From DATGCT01 sp964639325 (GTDB lineage: Bacteria > Patescibacteriota > Minisyncoccia > UBA6257 > GWB1-50-10): a DNA stretch of 5,454 bases. Within the stretch, counting starts at the first letter, position 1. Each line of letters starts with the position of its first letter. The notes beneath the pieces are model-generated. The model made no database searches. It had not been told where the DNA came from and worked only from the letters and a program-made list of their open reading frames with translations. Below, one piece after another: positions 5,273-5,454 of the stretch. The stretch lies in the NCBI GenBank assembly GCA_964639325.1, contig CAZXDO010000018.1, positions 1-5,454 on the forward strand, given 5' to 3'. A program made the translations under genes and the position numbers.

Positions 5273-5361
5273 GGAGGGGTGCCGGAGTGGCCAATCGGGA
5301 CGGCTTGGAAAGCCGTGGCTCTTTAAGGGCCCCGTGGGTTCGAATCCCACCCCCTCCGCCA
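5273..5361 (+). tRNA. tRNA-Ser (anticodon GGA)
   Basis: The cloverleaf is complete over 89 nt. The acceptor stem is GGAGGGG (5273-5279) / CCCCTCC (5351-5357), followed by discriminator G (5358) and an encoded CCA (5359-5361). The anticodon stem acggc/gccgt (5300-5304/5312-5316) encloses loop ttggaaa with anticodon GGA at 5307-5309, reading UCC and UCU. The long variable arm expected of class II serine tRNAs is present (5317-5333, 5-bp stem with a tttaa loop). The T arm is gtggg/cccac with the standard ttcgaat loop. The gene begins at the base after the preceding ORF's stop codon, so the 5' end must be released from an operon transcript by RNase P unless an internal promoter exists. Confidence 0.97.
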
Positions 5362-5454
5362 ATTTACAATTTCAGCGTTTTGGGCGGTGTTTGCCTCGCG
5401 GCTTCGCCGCTCGGCTGGCGCGCTACGCGCGCAAAGGGCTGATTTTGAAAGGAT
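5362..5454. other. GC-rich tail with two small hairpins, no identified gene
   Basis: The 93 bases after the tRNA differ clearly from the AT-rich window, with G+C concentrated in 5382-5440. Two 13-base hairpins lie close together: gcggc-ttc-gccgc (5398-5410) and gcgcg-cta-cgcgc (5418-5430). Neither is followed by a T run, so neither is an obvious terminator for the tRNA. One plus-strand frame (5364 onward) and one minus-strand frame stay open to the window edge. However, the arginine/alanine-rich translations look like chance products of GC-rich sequence. It could be a dispersed hairpin repeat or the start of another element cut off by the window end. Confidence 0.5.

Noticed and set aside
5364..5454. 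A coding region running off the right end.
   Set aside because: The open frames arise from GC-rich palindromic sequence, have no credible start, and their Arg/Ala-rich translations match no family I recognise.

Overview
The window looks like a piece of a small, AT-rich bacterial genome, most likely from the Candidate Phyla Radiation (Patescibacteria; Parcubacteria/Nomurabacteria-like). This is inferred from several traits: strong A/T bias at wobble positions, short intergenic gaps, start codons without Shine-Dalgarno motifs, and a gene mix (short gamma-type DnaX, membrane-anchored YbhB-like PEBP protein, LemA-HtpX pair, lineage-specific small proteins). TGA is used as a stop, which argues against the code-25 lineages (Gracilibacteria/Absconditabacteria). 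No taxonomic marker proves the placement.

Layout. Bases 1-108 carry no gene. They hold an 11-bp perfect inverted repeat (1-11/56-66) with an inner hairpin and an alternative pairing. A symmetrical terminator (109-135) follows and overlaps the stop codon of dnaX, which lies on the minus strand (134-1246). A 54-bp divergent promoter region with back-to-back TATAAT boxes inside a palindrome separates dnaX from the plus-strand genes. These are a membrane-anchored PEBP/YbhB-like protein (1301-1858), a small DUF4258/RelE-like protein with a TTG start (1965-2294), the ribosome-binding ATPase YchF (2372-3391), LemA (3436-4005), an HtpX-type M48 protease (4015-4908), an unrecognised Glu-rich 118-aa protein (4916-5272) and tRNA-Ser(GGA) (5273-5361). 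The last 93 bases are much richer in G+C, carry two small hairpins and no identifiable gene.

The most striking non-coding signal is a 44-bp module present twice (1875-1918 and 2316-2359, 42/44 identical, same orientation). Each copy is a G/C-rich 11-bp stem-loop followed by a perfect DnaA-box sequence (TTATCCACA on the minus strand). The copies flank the DUF4258-like gene, so the repeat plus that gene forms a possible 441-bp cassette.

How genes may work together. lemA, htpX and the 118-aa ORF are separated by 9 and 7 bp, follow a good extended -10 promoter, and run directly into the tRNA with no gap and no terminator. They probably form one envelope-quality-control transcription unit that also yields tRNA-Ser after processing. 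dnaX and ychF are housekeeping genes for replication and translation. No defence system, prophage, transposase or CRISPR array was seen.
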